Source of the DNA: Bacillota bacterium
GTDB taxonomy: Bacteria > Bacillota > Clostridia > Lachnospirales > Anaerotignaceae
DNA: 64,000 nucleotides
NCBI GenBank assembly: GCA_019422105.1
Contig: JAHZDZ010000004.1
Location: 167,071 to 231,070, forward strand
Reading direction: 5' to 3'
Shown: piece after piece, positions 17,314 through 26,573 of the stretch
Layout of the letters: each line of letters starts with the position of its first letter
How positions within the stretch are numbered: position 1 is the first letter of the stretch
Notes under the pieces: generated by a model
What the model saw: only the letters and a program-made list of their open reading frames with translations
Database searches by the model: none
What the model was told of the DNA's origin: nothing
Translations under genes and position numbers: made by a program

Positions 17314-18474
17314 TTGGCAGAAAAAATATCAATATTGGGCTCAACCGGCTCCATCGGCACCCAGACCCTTGAGGTGATAAGAGAACTAAGGGGAATACAG
17401 GTTTTGGGCCTGAGCGCGAATTCAAATATAGAGCTTTTGGAAAAACAGATACGGGAATTTCATCCTCTCATAGCTGCCGTAATGGAGGAAGAAAAGGCAG
17501 CTGCTTTACGGGAAAGGCTGAGGGGGCATTCTGTTAAAATTGTCAGCGGCATGGATGGTCTTACGGAAGTGGCAACGCTTAATGAAATTGATACTGTTGT
17601 CACATCTGTTGTGGGAAATGTAGGCTTAAAACCGACCTTTGCCGCGATTGAGGCCAAAAAGGATATTGCCCTTGCCAATAAGGAAACTCTTGTCAGCGCA
17701 GGGGAACTTGTTATCCGTATGGCGCGGGAAAACAATGTCCATATCTATCCTGTGGACAGCGAGCATTCCGCTATATTCCAAAGCTTGCAGGGAAATGAAA
17801 ATAACAGCATCAGACGTATCCTTCTGACGGCTTCCGGCGGTCCCTTCCGGGGAAAAACAAAAGAGGAGCTGGAGAAAGTTACGATAGAAGATGCTCTGAA
17901 TCACCCAAATTGGAGTATGGGAAAGAAAATTACCATAGACTCCGCGACTCTCATGAATAAGGGCCTTGAGGTGATAGAGGCCAAATGGCTTTTTGGCGTA
18001 GAGTTGGATAAGATTGAGGTATTGGTGCATCCTCAAAGTATCGTTCATTCAGCGGTGGAATATGAGGACGGCGCTGTCATAGCCCAGATGGGAGAGCCTG
18101 ATATGAAGGTTCCCATACAGTATGCGCTGACATATCCCAGAAGAATAAAAAACAATTTTCCTAAAATTGACTTTACCAAAAGAAACAGCTTAACCTTTGA
18201 AAAGCCGGATACAGCATCCTTTCCCTGCCTGGCTTTAGCATACAGGGCAATAAAAAGCGGCGGCACAATGCCCGCCGTATTAAACGCGGCCAATGAAATT
18301 GCGGTAAAACGCTTTTTGGAAGGCGGCATATCCTTTTTGGAAATACCTTTATTAATAGAGAATACAATGGATGCATATACTGTAAAATATGACTATACGC
18401 TGGAAGATTTACTTGAGGCCGACAAATGGGCCAGAGAGTTTGCAGGGAAAGTAAACCTTCTGAAACAGAGGTGA
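17314..18474 (+). CDS. dxr: 1-deoxy-D-xylulose-5-phosphate reductoisomerase
   Basis: Dxr makes 2-C-methyl-erythritol 4-phosphate, the second step of the non-mevalonate isoprenoid pathway. The 386-residue enzyme starts with the NADPH-binding GSTGSIGTQTLEVI, carries the ANKETLVSAGE and DSEHSAIFQSL blocks with metal ligands, and SGGPFRGK. The start is TTG at 17314, six bases after GGAGGGA (17301-17307). With uppS, cdsA and ispG it places isoprenoid and lipid-carrier genes in one transcript. Confidence 0.95.
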   Translation: MAEKISILGSTGSIGTQTLEVIRELRGIQVLGLSANSNIELLEKQIREFHPLIAAVMEEEKAAALRERLRGHSVKIVSGMDGLTEVATLNEIDTVVTSVVGNVGLKPTFAAIEAKKDIALANKETLVSAGELVIRMARENNVHIYPVDSEHSAIFQSLQGNENNSIRRILLTASGGPFRGKTKEELEKVTIEDALNHPNWSMGKKITIDSATLMNKGLEVIEAKWLFGVELDKIEVLVHPQSIVHSAVEYEDGAVIAQMGEPDMKVPIQYALTYPRRIKNNFPKIDFTKRNSLTFEKPDTASFPCLALAYRAIKSGGTMPAVLNAANEIAVKRFLEGGISFLEIPLLIENTMDAYTVKYDYTLEDLLEADKWAREFAGKVNLLKQR

Positions 18475-18475
18475 A

Positions 18476-19588
18476 GTGGATTTGTTACTAAACATTTTTT
18501 CAGCAGTTTTTTCCAACATCATACCGGTACTGATTGCAGTTATCGTATTCAGTGTGCTTGTTGTTGTCCATGAGTTCGGGCATTTTATACTGGCTAAGAA
18601 AAACGGTATTGTTGTGGAGGAGTTTGCTGTTGGCATGGGGCCGCTTCTTTACGGAAAGCAGAAGGGGGAAACGCTCTATTCTGTCCGTGCTCTGCCCTTG
18701 GGCGGCTTTTGCCGCATGCTTGGCGAGGATGAAAAAAGCGACAGAAAAGGGGCATTCAACACAAAAGGTGTATTGGCAAGAATATCCGTGGTCATTGCCG
18801 GCCCGCTTATGAACTTTCTTTTTGCTCTGATAATCATATGTGTTTTGATCTCCGCCGACGGATTTATCAATCCTGTTTTGACGAAGGTTGCTGACGGCTA
18901 TGGCGCACAGGCCAGCGGCATGATGGAGGGGGATCGCATCATTTCCATTGACGGCAAAAAAATAAGTGTTTACGAGGATCTCCAATTTATCATGGACGCC
19001 TGCACCGGTGAGAACTTACAAGTCGGTGTGAAAAGAGGAAATGAGAAATTAACCTTTACCGTAACTCCAAAAAAGGATCCGCAGACGGGAAAATATCTTA
19101 TAGGCTTTACACCGCAGTACCATGTAGGTTACTTTTCCAAGGGACTTCCCGGTTATGAGAAGGCCGGCTTTCTGGAAACGCTTACGGTCGGCACAAAAAC
19201 CATGGGCTTTTATATACGGACTACTGTCGAGGGTTTTATACAGATATTTACCAGACAGGTTTCAAAAGATGAGGTTTCGGGGCCAATCGGCATTATCAAG
19301 GTAATTGGGGATTCCTATGAGGTGGGAATTAAGGATTCCGTTGTTTCAGCTTTAAAAAATATTGCTTATCTGGCTGCCCTTCTGAGCGCCAATCTGGGCG
19401 CGCTCAACCTTTTTCCCATACCGGCCCTTGACGGAGGCCGACTGTTTTTCCTTTTAATTGAGGGCGTCAGAGGAAAGCCTATCGACAGGGAAAAGGAAGG
19501 CATGGTACATTTTGCCGGTTTTGTGCTTTTAATGGTTTTTATGGTATTTGTCGCGTATAATGATATTGCGAATATATTTTTCAGATAA
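18476..19588 (+). CDS. rseP: Site-2-type intramembrane zinc metalloprotease
   Basis: The 370-residue protein has the zinc motif HEFGH in the first helix (about residue 34), a PDZ domain (about 125-200, with GAQASGMMEGDRIISIDG), and the LDG motif in NLFPIPALDGGR in the last third. RseP/RasP proteases cut anti-sigma factors and leftover signal peptides within the membrane. The start is GTG at 18476 or TTG at 18482; AGAGGTGA (18467-18474) fits the second slightly better by spacing. The previous gene ends one base before the GTG. Confidence 0.93.
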   Translation: MDLLLNIFSAVFSNIIPVLIAVIVFSVLVVVHEFGHFILAKKNGIVVEEFAVGMGPLLYGKQKGETLYSVRALPLGGFCRMLGEDEKSDRKGAFNTKGVLARISVVIAGPLMNFLFALIIICVLISADGFINPVLTKVADGYGAQASGMMEGDRIISIDGKKISVYEDLQFIMDACTGENLQVGVKRGNEKLTFTVTPKKDPQTGKYLIGFTPQYHVGYFSKGLPGYEKAGFLETLTVGTKTMGFYIRTTVEGFIQIFTRQVSKDEVSGPIGIIKVIGDSYEVGIKDSVVSALKNIAYLAALLSANLGALNLFPIPALDGGRLFFLLIEGVRGKPIDREKEGMVHFAGFVLLMVFMVFVAYNDIANIFFR

Positions 19589-19591
19589 AGG

Positions 19592-19631
19592 AAAACACCT
19601 GGTGAATGCAGATTGTATTTTCAGGTGTTTT
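19592..19631 (+). terminator. Terminator or attenuator between rseP and ispG
   Basis: AAAACACCTG (19592-19601) pairs with CAGGTGTTTT (19622-19631) across a 20-base loop, and the T-run continues into the ispG leader. The ispG ribosome binding site starts two bases later, so some read-through or a promoter inside the loop is needed for ispG. Confidence 0.7.
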
Positions 19632-19645
19632 TTAGGAGGCGCTTT

Positions 19646-20710
19646 ATGAATAACTTTATAAAACGGAAAATGACAAGAGAGGTTACGGTCGGAGATGTTA
19701 AAATAGGCGGGAATAATCCCATAGCCATACAGTCCATGTGCAATACGGATACCCGCAATGCAGAAAAGACAATAGAGCAGATATTGAAGCTTGAAGAGGA
19801 GGGCTGCGAGATAATCCGTGTGGCGGTGCCTGATATTAAGGCTGCGGAGGCGATTAAGGAAATAAAGGAAAATATACATATCCCACTGGTGGCTGACATC
19901 CATTTTAATTACCGTCTTGCCTTAAAGGCGATGGAGGGCGGCGTAGATAAAATACGCCTGAATCCCGGTAACATTGGGGAGGAGGAGCGTATACGCCAGG
20001 TTGTTGAAATGGCGAAGGATAGAGGGATTCCTATCAGAATTGGCGTCAACAGCGGCTCCCTTGAAAAATCCCTGGTAGAAAAATACGGCGGGGTAACACC
20101 GCAGGGTTTAGTGGAAAGCGCTATGAAGCATGTCAGGATATTGGAGAAATACAATTTTTATGATATGATAATTTCGATAAAGGCTTCCAGTGTGCCTTTT
20201 TCACTGGAGGCATACCGTATCCTTTCCGAAACTGTGAATTATCCTCTTCATGTAGGCATTACAGAGGCGGGCACTGTCTGGAGCGGAACGGTGAAAAGTG
20301 CCGTCGGCATTGGTTCCATACTCTCTCAGGGCATTGGCGATACCATACGCGTGTCCCTGACAGGAGATCCCATTGAGGAGGTGCGGGCGGCGAAGGAGAT
20401 ACTGAAATCCCTTGAGCTTAGAAAATTCGGCATTCAGATGGTATCCTGTCCCACCTGCGGCAGAACACAGATAGATTTGGTTTCCATTGCGGAGGAGGTA
20501 GAAAAACGCTGCCGCCTTAGAAACAAAGATATTAAGGTGGCGGTCATGGGCTGTATTGTCAACGGCCCCGGCGAGGCAAGAGAAGCGGATATCGGCATTG
20601 CCGGAGGCAAAGGAGAGGGACTTCTTTTCAAAAAAGGGGAGATTCTCCGCAAGGTGCCGGAGGATAAGCTGGTGGAAGAACTGATGAAGGAAATTGATTT
20701 GATGGAATAA
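19646..20710 (+). CDS. ispG: 4-hydroxy-3-methylbut-2-enyl diphosphate synthase
   Basis: IspG is the [4Fe-4S] enzyme that converts methyl-erythritol cyclodiphosphate to HMBPP in the non-mevalonate pathway. The 354-residue protein has the N-terminal TIM barrel (IAIQSMCNTDT, ADIHFNY, RLNPGNIG) and the C-terminal cluster ligands in SCPTCGRTQIDL and the Cys of CIVNGPGEA. The ATG at 19646 follows AGGAGG. Confidence 0.96.
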   Translation: MNNFIKRKMTREVTVGDVKIGGNNPIAIQSMCNTDTRNAEKTIEQILKLEEEGCEIIRVAVPDIKAAEAIKEIKENIHIPLVADIHFNYRLALKAMEGGVDKIRLNPGNIGEEERIRQVVEMAKDRGIPIRIGVNSGSLEKSLVEKYGGVTPQGLVESAMKHVRILEKYNFYDMIISIKASSVPFSLEAYRILSETVNYPLHVGITEAGTVWSGTVKSAVGIGSILSQGIGDTIRVSLTGDPIEEVRAAKEILKSLELRKFGIQMVSCPTCGRTQIDLVSIAEEVEKRCRLRNKDIKVAVMGCIVNGPGEAREADIGIAGGKGEGLLFKKGEILRKVPEDKLVEELMKEIDLME

Positions 20711-20725
20711 ACGGAGGAAGAGGAT

Positions 20726-23700
20726 ATGGAGGAAGCGCTTTTTTCAACTGTATTTCAGAAAATACCATTGTCCTCTGCAATACTGGACGGTTTTCAGGAG
20801 GCCAGGGTTCATGGCATTAAGATTTGCAGGGACAGCCGGACCATTAAGGTAAGGCTTACCTCCCACAAACTGGTGCGGGAGGAAACAGTAGACGAATTAA
20901 AGAAAAATCTTGTTTCGGCGCTGCCCGGAATAGAAAACGCTCTTGTCTACATATGCTATGAGCTGAAGGATTTGAAAAACGTAAAGGATATTATTGAAGC
21001 GGCGTGGCAAAATATCGTCTGCTGCCTGTCAAAGGACTCCCCCATCTGTCGGGGAATATTGAAAACAGCGGAATGGAATATCATAAATGACTGTCTTGTC
21101 ATTGAGGTGAAAAACAACTCCGCTTATTATATGGCAAAAAAAGGAATAGACAAAAAAATTGCGGACAAGCTGAAGGAAGAATTTTCATTGACTGTTGCCG
21201 TAAAATTTAAGGATAAAAGAATTACCCGGGAGGAAAAGGAACTCTATGAGAGAGAGCAGAAGGAAACGGAAAACAGGCTCTTTCAAATGATTTCCTCCTC
21301 TCAGACGGCCATTGTAAACGAAAAGGCGGAGGAAAAAGCTTCTCAGGCCGCAGTGGGTCTGACAAAGGGCATCATAATCGGCAAGGAATTTTCCGGTGAA
21401 GTAAGCCGTATTATAGACACAAAGACAGAAGGGGAAAAGGTCATTATTCAGGGCAACATTTTTAATGTGGAGCCACGAGAGATAAAAGGGGAAAGGTATA
21501 TCGTATCCTTTGACATCACAGACAAAAGTGATTCCACTACCGTCAAGTTTTTTGTTGACAAAAAAACCTTTGACAAGACATTGAAGGATGAACTGAAAAC
21601 GGGAGCTTTTGTCAAGGTAAAGGGAGAAGTGCAGTTTGACAAGTACGCAAAAGAATTGAATATTATGTCCCGTGACATTCTCAAGGCACAGAAGCCGCCG
21701 GAAAAAATGGACAACGCGCCGGAAAAAAGAGTGGAGCTTCATTTACATACCCAGATGAGCAGCATGGACGGCATAACAAATGTGAAGAAATTTATTCAGC
21801 GCGCCGCCAAGTGGGGGCATAAAGCCATAGCTGTGACGGATCACGGCGTCGTACAGGCCTTTCCTGACGCTATGGATGCCGCAAAAAAAGAGGGAATCAA
21901 GGTTCTCTACGGTGTAGAAGCCTATCTCATAGACAATCTGGGCGCTGTAGTGCAGTGTCCAAAAGGTCAGACTTTGGAGGATGAATTTGTTGTCTTTGAT
22001 ATTGAGACGACGGGGCTCTCAAAGGAGAGGGATAAAATAACGGAAATCGGCGCCGTCAAGATTAAAAATAAGGAAATTGTCGATACCTTTTCTACCTTTG
22101 TCAATCCTCTGCGTCCCTTAACGGAAGAAATCACAAAGCTGACAGGTATTACAGATGAAATGCTTGCGGACGCTCCAGTCATTGACGCTGTGCTGCCTGA
22201 TTTTTTAAGTTTTTGCGGTGACGCCGTGCTGGTTGCTCATAATGCCAATTTTGATGTTGGTTTTATCCGCGCAGCAGCGTACAGTCTGCACATGCCCTCT
22301 GTTGACAATACGGTCTTAGATACTCTGGAGCTTTCCAGAAGCCTTTTGACAGACCTTACGAGGCATAAGCTTGATATTGTGGCGGAAAGATTGGGCGTCA
22401 GCCTTGAGGGACATCACAGGGCTGTAAATGATGCTCAGGCGACAGCTGAAATATTTTTGAAGCTGGGCACCATGCTTTTAAATAAAGGAATACATACCAT
22501 TGACGAAATTAATGTGCTGGCCAGCACAACCATGAATTATAAAAAGCTGAAGGCATATCATGCCATTATACTGGCAAAAAATGATACAGGACTTCGCAAT
22601 CTATATGAACTCATATCACTTAGTCATATTGACTATTATTTCAGGAGGCCAAGGATTCCAAAAAGTGAGTTTATCAAGCACAGAGAAGGGCTTATCCTCG
22701 GAAGCGCCTGCGAGGCGGGGGAGCTATACCGGGCGCTTCTTGACAAAAAACCCCGAGAATATATTGAAGGCCTGGTCAATTTTTATGACTATCTGGAAAT
22801 ACAGCCTCTTGGCAACAATATGTTTATGGTGGACTCTCCCAAAATCGATGCCGTTAATTCTGTGGAGGACATTAAAAATATAAACCGTGAGATTATCCGG
22901 CTGGGAGAAAGCCATAATAAGCTGGTTGTGGCTACCTGTGACGTGCATTTTATAGACCCTGAGGACGCAGCCTACCGCAAAATTATTATGGCGGCAGAGG
23001 GCTTTCCTGACGCGGATAAGCAGGCGCCTCTTTATTTCAGAACAACGGAGGAAATGCTGAAGGAATTTACCTATCTGGGAGAGGAGAAGGCGAGGGAAGT
23101 CGTCATCACCAATCCCAACCTCATAGCGGATATGATAGAGGACATTAAGCCCATTCCTGATGAAACCTACCCGCCTGTCATCGAGGGTGCTGAGGAGGAA
23201 ATACGGCAGATAACCATGGATAAGGCGCACTCTATTTATGGCGATCCATTGCCGCCCATTGTGGAGCAGCGTCTTGACAGAGAATTAACCTCTATTATTA
23301 AAAACGGCTTTTCCGTTATGTATATTATTGCACAGAAATTAGTATGGAATTCAATGGATCATGGTTATCTGGTGGGATCCAGGGGATCTGTCGGATCATC
23401 CTTTGTGGCGACAATGTCAGGTATTACGGAGGTAAATCCCTTGCCGCCCCATTATGTATGCCCCAACTGCAAATATTCCGATTTTGAGTCCGAAACAGTC
23501 AAAAAAGTATTTCTGGAGGGCGGCTCCGGCGTTGACATGCCGGATGCCTGCTGTCCGAAATGCGGCGCAAAAATGAGAAAAGAGGGTCATGATATTCCCT
23601 TCGAGACATTCCTTGGCTTTGACGGGGACAAGGAGCCTGATATTGACCTGAACTTTTCGGGGGAATACCAGCAGCAGGCCCATGCCTATACGGAGGTGCT

Positions 23701-25060
23701 TTTTGGTAAGGGTCATGTGTTTAAAGCGGGCACTATCGGCACCCTGGCAGATAAGACGGCCTACGGTTTTGTCAAAAAATATCTGGATGAGCGGGGTGTT
23801 GTGGCGCATAATGCGGAGATAAACCGCCTGGTAAATGGCTGTACCGGTATTAAGCGCACCACGGGGCAGCATCCCGGCGGCCTGATGATAGTCCCCCAGG
23901 CTCATGATATTCATGAGTTCTGTCCTATTCAGCGGCCTGCAAACGATATGAACGCCACAGTCACAACAACGCACTTTGACTATCACTCCATCAGCGGCCG
24001 TCTCTTGAAGCTTGACCTCCTGGGACACGACGATCCCACTGTTATCCGCATGCTGTACGATTTGACAGGTGTGAATCCTCAGTGCGTGCCGTTAGATGAT
24101 AAGGAGACAATGTCCCTTTTTGAGTCTCCAAAGGCTCTTGGTGTTACGGCGGAGCAGATTAACTGTGAGACGGGAACTCTTGGCATTCCCGAGTTCGGAA
24201 CGAAATTTACACGAAAAATGCTTTTGGACACAAAGCCCAAAACCTTCTCCGACCTTCTGAGGATTTCAGGACTGTCTCATGGCACCGACGTTTGGACCAA
24301 TAACGCCCAGACCTTGATTCAGGATGGAGTTATAACACTTAAGGAAACCATTTCCACACGTGACTCCATTATGGGATACCTTATCAACAAAGGGCTTCCC
24401 AATAAGGCGTCTTTTAAAATTATGGAAAAGGTCAGAAAGGGAAAGGGTCTTACGGACGAGGATATAGAGCTTATGAAGGAGCATCATGTACCGGAATGGT
24501 ATATCCAGTCCTGCCAGAAAATAAAATACATGTTCCCCAAGGCTCATGCAGCGGCATACGTTATGATGGCCTTTCGTATTGCCTATTTTAAAATCAATTA
24601 TCCGCTGGCCTATTATGCCTCCTACTTCACTATCCGCGCCTGTGATGATTTCGATTATGAAACCATGTGCAAGGGCGAGGACACAGCAAAAGCAGCTCTC
24701 AACGAAATACTGGCAAAGGGTATGGAAGCGACTACGAAGGAGAAAAACAAACAGACGGTTTTGGAAATTATCATTGAGTACTATGAAAGGGGATTTCATT
24801 TTCTGCCCATTGATTTGTATGAGTCGGACGCCAAAAAATTCAAGGTTGTGGATAATGGCCTTTTGCCGCCTTTTAATTCCTTACAGGGGTTGGGCGTCAA
24901 TGCCGCTCAGAGCATCGTAGATGGCCGGGAAGACGGTGAATTCAATACCATTGAGGAATTCAAAAATAGAACCTCTGTGGGCAAAACCTTAATTGAGCTT
25001 TTGAAGGAAAACAATGTTTTGAAGGGAATCCCCGAGACAAATCAGCTGACATTATTTTAG
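20726..25060 (+). CDS. polC: DNA polymerase III alpha subunit, PolC type
   Basis: At 1444 residues this is the replicative polymerase of low-GC Gram-positives. Domains in order: an N-terminal region with an OB fold (about 215-335), a PHP domain beginning at KRVELHLHTQMSSMDG (about 335) that is split by the insertion of a DEDD proofreading exonuclease (VVFDIETTGLS at about 425, AHNANFDVGF, HRAVNDAQAT), then the C-family palm with GFDGDKEPDIDLNF carrying catalytic Asp residues, and the fingers and C-terminal regions. A four-Cys zinc site is visible (CPNCKYSD, CCPKCGAKM). GGAGGAAGAGGA precedes the ATG. It ends the pyrH-to-polC series. Confidence 0.97.
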   Translation: MEEALFSTVFQKIPLSSAILDGFQEARVHGIKICRDSRTIKVRLTSHKLVREETVDELKKNLVSALPGIENALVYICYELKDLKNVKDIIEAAWQNIVCCLSKDSPICRGILKTAEWNIINDCLVIEVKNNSAYYMAKKGIDKKIADKLKEEFSLTVAVKFKDKRITREEKELYEREQKETENRLFQMISSSQTAIVNEKAEEKASQAAVGLTKGIIIGKEFSGEVSRIIDTKTEGEKVIIQGNIFNVEPREIKGERYIVSFDITDKSDSTTVKFFVDKKTFDKTLKDELKTGAFVKVKGEVQFDKYAKELNIMSRDILKAQKPPEKMDNAPEKRVELHLHTQMSSMDGITNVKKFIQRAAKWGHKAIAVTDHGVVQAFPDAMDAAKKEGIKVLYGVEAYLIDNLGAVVQCPKGQTLEDEFVVFDIETTGLSKERDKITEIGAVKIKNKEIVDTFSTFVNPLRPLTEEITKLTGITDEMLADAPVIDAVLPDFLSFCGDAVLVAHNANFDVGFIRAAAYSLHMPSVDNTVLDTLELSRSLLTDLTRHKLDIVAERLGVSLEGHHRAVNDAQATAEIFLKLGTMLLNKGIHTIDEINVLASTTMNYKKLKAYHAIILAKNDTGLRNLYELISLSHIDYYFRRPRIPKSEFIKHREGLILGSACEAGELYRALLDKKPREYIEGLVNFYDYLEIQPLGNNMFMVDSPKIDAVNSVEDIKNINREIIRLGESHNKLVVATCDVHFIDPEDAAYRKIIMAAEGFPDADKQAPLYFRTTEEMLKEFTYLGEEKAREVVITNPNLIADMIEDIKPIPDETYPPVIEGAEEEIRQITMDKAHSIYGDPLPPIVEQRLDRELTSIIKNGFSVMYIIAQKLVWNSMDHGYLVGSRGSVGSSFVATMSGITEVNPLPPHYVCPNCKYSDFESETVKKVFLEGGSGVDMPDACCPKCGAKMRKEGHDIPFETFLGFDGDKEPDIDLNFSGEYQQQAHAYTEVLFGKGHVFKAGTIGTLADKTAYGFVKKYLDERGVVAHNAEINRLVNGCTGIKRTTGQHPGGLMIVPQAHDIHEFCPIQRPANDMNATVTTTHFDYHSISGRLLKLDLLGHDDPTVIRMLYDLTGVNPQCVPLDDKETMSLFESPKALGVTAEQINCETGTLGIPEFGTKFTRKMLLDTKPKTFSDLLRISGLSHGTDVWTNNAQTLIQDGVITLKETISTRDSIMGYLINKGLPNKASFKIMEKVRKGKGLTDEDIELMKEHHVPEWYIQSCQKIKYMFPKAHAAAYVMMAFRIAYFKINYPLAYYASYFTIRACDDFDYETMCKGEDTAKAALNEILAKGMEATTKEKNKQTVLEIIIEYYERGFHFLPIDLYESDAKKFKVVDNGLLPPFNSLQGLGVNAAQSIVDGREDGEFNTIEEFKNRTSVGKTLIELLKENNVLKGIPETNQLTLF

Positions 25061-25084
25061 AGGAGAAAGATAAGTTTTAATCGT

Positions 25085-25124
25085 CAGGGAGACAAAAAAG
25101 CCTGAAAGGCTTTTTGTCTCCCTG
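25085..25124 (+). terminator. Strong intrinsic terminator after polC
   Basis: CAGGGAGACAAAAA pairs with TTTTTGTCTCCCTG and an inner AAGCC/GGC extends it; only one bulge is present and T-rich sequence follows. Confidence 0.85.
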
Positions 25125-25213
25125 AAATATTTTTATGTACAGCGTAAGCCTTATAAAAACGAAATGATTTACCAAAAAATCAAAACCCAATTTATGAAAA
25201 TCCTACAAATTCA

Positions 25214-25242
25214 TTGAGAAATATCCAATTTTATGATATAAT
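25214..25242 (+). promoter_or_regulatory. Sigma-A promoter in front of the tandem structured element
   Basis: TTGAGA (25214-25219), 17 bases, TATAAT (25237-25242). Transcription would begin about seven bases later, at the first hairpin of the element. The -10 and four bases before it belong to the duplicated unit; the -35 does not. Confidence 0.75.
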
Positions 25243-25243
25243 A

Positions 25244-25370
25244 TCCGCGATAAAGCGGAGAGAATCCGAAAAAGAACCAGCCTGACTGTTTTACAGGCAG
25301 GAAGTGCTTCTTTGAAGGATTCAAGAAGCAACGCGACCGAGCAAAACACAAGTTTTGCGAGGAACTCCGC
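25244..25370 (+). ncRNA. Putative structured RNA element, tandem copy 1
   Basis: Parts in order: hairpin TCCGC/GCGGA (25244-25248, 25255-25259); GCCTG/CAGGC (25280-25284, 25294-25298); TGCTTCTT/AAGAAGCA (25305-25312, 25323-25330); the motif ACCGAG (25336-25341); hairpin GCAAAAC-ACAA-GTTTTGC (25341-25358); then CTCCGC (25365-25370), which can pair with GCGGAG (25255-25260). The first and last pairings exclude each other. The element follows a good promoter and fits no reading frame. The copy at 2562-2679 shares the architecture. I do not know a family name. Confidence 0.6.
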
Positions 25371-25389
25371 GCTATTTTATGATATAATA

Positions 25390-25516
25390 TCCGCGATAAA
25401 GCGGAGAGAATCCGAAAAAGAACCAGCCTGACTGTTTTACAGGCAGGAAGTGCTTCTTTGAAGGATTCAAGAAGCAACGCGACCGAGCAAAACACAAGTT
25501 TTGCGAGGAACTCCGC
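25390..25516 (+). ncRNA. Putative structured RNA element, tandem copy 2
   Basis: This is an exact repeat of the element at 25244-25370, shifted by 146 bases. It keeps the -10 TATAAT (25383-25388), but the bases 17 upstream of it (AGGAAC) are not a -35 box, so it is more likely transcribed from the first promoter. Confidence 0.55.
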
Positions 25517-25634
25517 GCTATTTTATGATATAATAACAATATATTTAGCAGATAAAAGATAAAATAAATATTTATGAGGAATAGCCTCTCGGAATCTCGT
25601 ATATAAAAAGAAAACAATGTCAGAGGTGCTTTCG

Positions 25635-26573
25635 TTGGAAGAAGAAATAAAGGTAAGCTTGATTATTCCTGTTTATAACGTTGAAAAATATTTGTACCGC
25701 TGTCTTTTTACGGCTGTAAATCAAACCCTTGAGGATATAGAAATTATTGTCATCAATGACGGCTCTACCGATAACTCCCTTGAGATTATAAAGCTTTTTG
25801 CTCTGTGCGACAGACGCATTAAAATTGTTGACCAGGCAAATCATGGCTTGAGCTATGCCAGAAATATAGGGATTTCTATGGCAAGAGGCAAATATATTGC
25901 CTTTATGGACAGCGATGATTTTGCGAGCACGAATTTTCTGGAAAAAATGTATGTAAAGGCGGAAAAGGAAGAGGCACAAATCGTTATATGCAATTATAAA
26001 AGGGTGAGAGAGAGCTCTAAAAAGATATACATGAGTCCGAGAAAAAGAATCGGTGCAGCCACAGCGCTTACCTCGGAGGAAGCACTAAAAGCTCTTCTGA
26101 TGGATCTAAAGATAAATAATTACGTATGGGATAAGCTGTATCGCAGAGAGCTTTTTGCGGACCATGAAATACGTTTTCCTGTGGGCGCCAGCTATGAGGA
26201 TTTAGCGACTACCTATAAGTTGTTTTTTTATGCAAAAAAAATAGTCTGTATCAATGACTGCCTGTATTATTATCTGAACCGTTCCACAAGCATCACAAAA
26301 TCCTTTCAGATAAAGCATGCCGATGACATTGTACAGGCGTTAAGCGGTATGCAGGAATTTTTGAGGCAAAACGGCGTTTTTGACAGCTATGAAAAGGAAT
26401 ACCGCTTTTTGTGCAGTAAAAATAAAAATTTTTTAATTGCAAAAAATGTAAAGCAGAATAAAAAAAATAAACAAAAGTCTGCTTTGGCCAGTGTAAGGGA
26501 AATCTCTGACAGGTTTCACTGTCTTTTGGAACCGCAAAGCGAAGACGATGGAAAGGCGATAGAGGATGAATGA
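25635..26573 (+). CDS. Family 2 glycosyltransferase
   Basis: The GT-A fold begins with VSLIIPVYNVEKYLYRCL and contains INDGSTDNS, NHGLSYARNIGI and the DxD-type metal/nucleotide-sugar motif MDSDDF (about residue 95). Family members transfer sugars to lipid or polysaccharide acceptors at the inner face of the membrane; no membrane helix is present here. I favour the TTG at 25635, which follows AGAGGTG by six bases, over an ATG at 25617 that has no ribosome binding site. The C-terminal third is Lys-rich and weakly conserved. It overlaps miaB by eight bases. Donor and acceptor are unknown. Confidence 0.88.
   Translation: MEEEIKVSLIIPVYNVEKYLYRCLFTAVNQTLEDIEIIVINDGSTDNSLEIIKLFALCDRRIKIVDQANHGLSYARNIGISMARGKYIAFMDSDDFASTNFLEKMYVKAEKEEAQIVICNYKRVRESSKKIYMSPRKRIGAATALTSEEALKALLMDLKINNYVWDKLYRRELFADHEIRFPVGASYEDLATTYKLFFYAKKIVCINDCLYYYLNRSTSITKSFQIKHADDIVQALSGMQEFLRQNGVFDSYEKEYRFLCSKNKNFLIAKNVKQNKKNKQKSALASVREISDRFHCLLEPQSEDDGKAIEDE

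Larger units (their letters stand above)
25229..25535 (+). repeat. 146-bp tandem direct repeat, two copies plus a 15-bp partial third
   Basis: Unit 1 spans 25229-25374 and unit 2 spans 25375-25520; I found no difference between them by reading. A partial third copy (TTTTATGATATAATA) follows at 25521-25535. Each unit begins with the -10-like TATGATATAAT and contains the structured element. Identity suggests a recent duplication or strong maintenance. Confidence 0.95.

Noticed and set aside
25211..25617. Overlapping minus-strand open frames sharing a repeated 49-residue peptide across the 146-bp repeats
   Set aside because: They arise because the same DNA is repeated; the unit length is not a multiple of three, so the copies fall in different frames, there is no ribosome binding site, and RNA-like pairing explains the sequence better.
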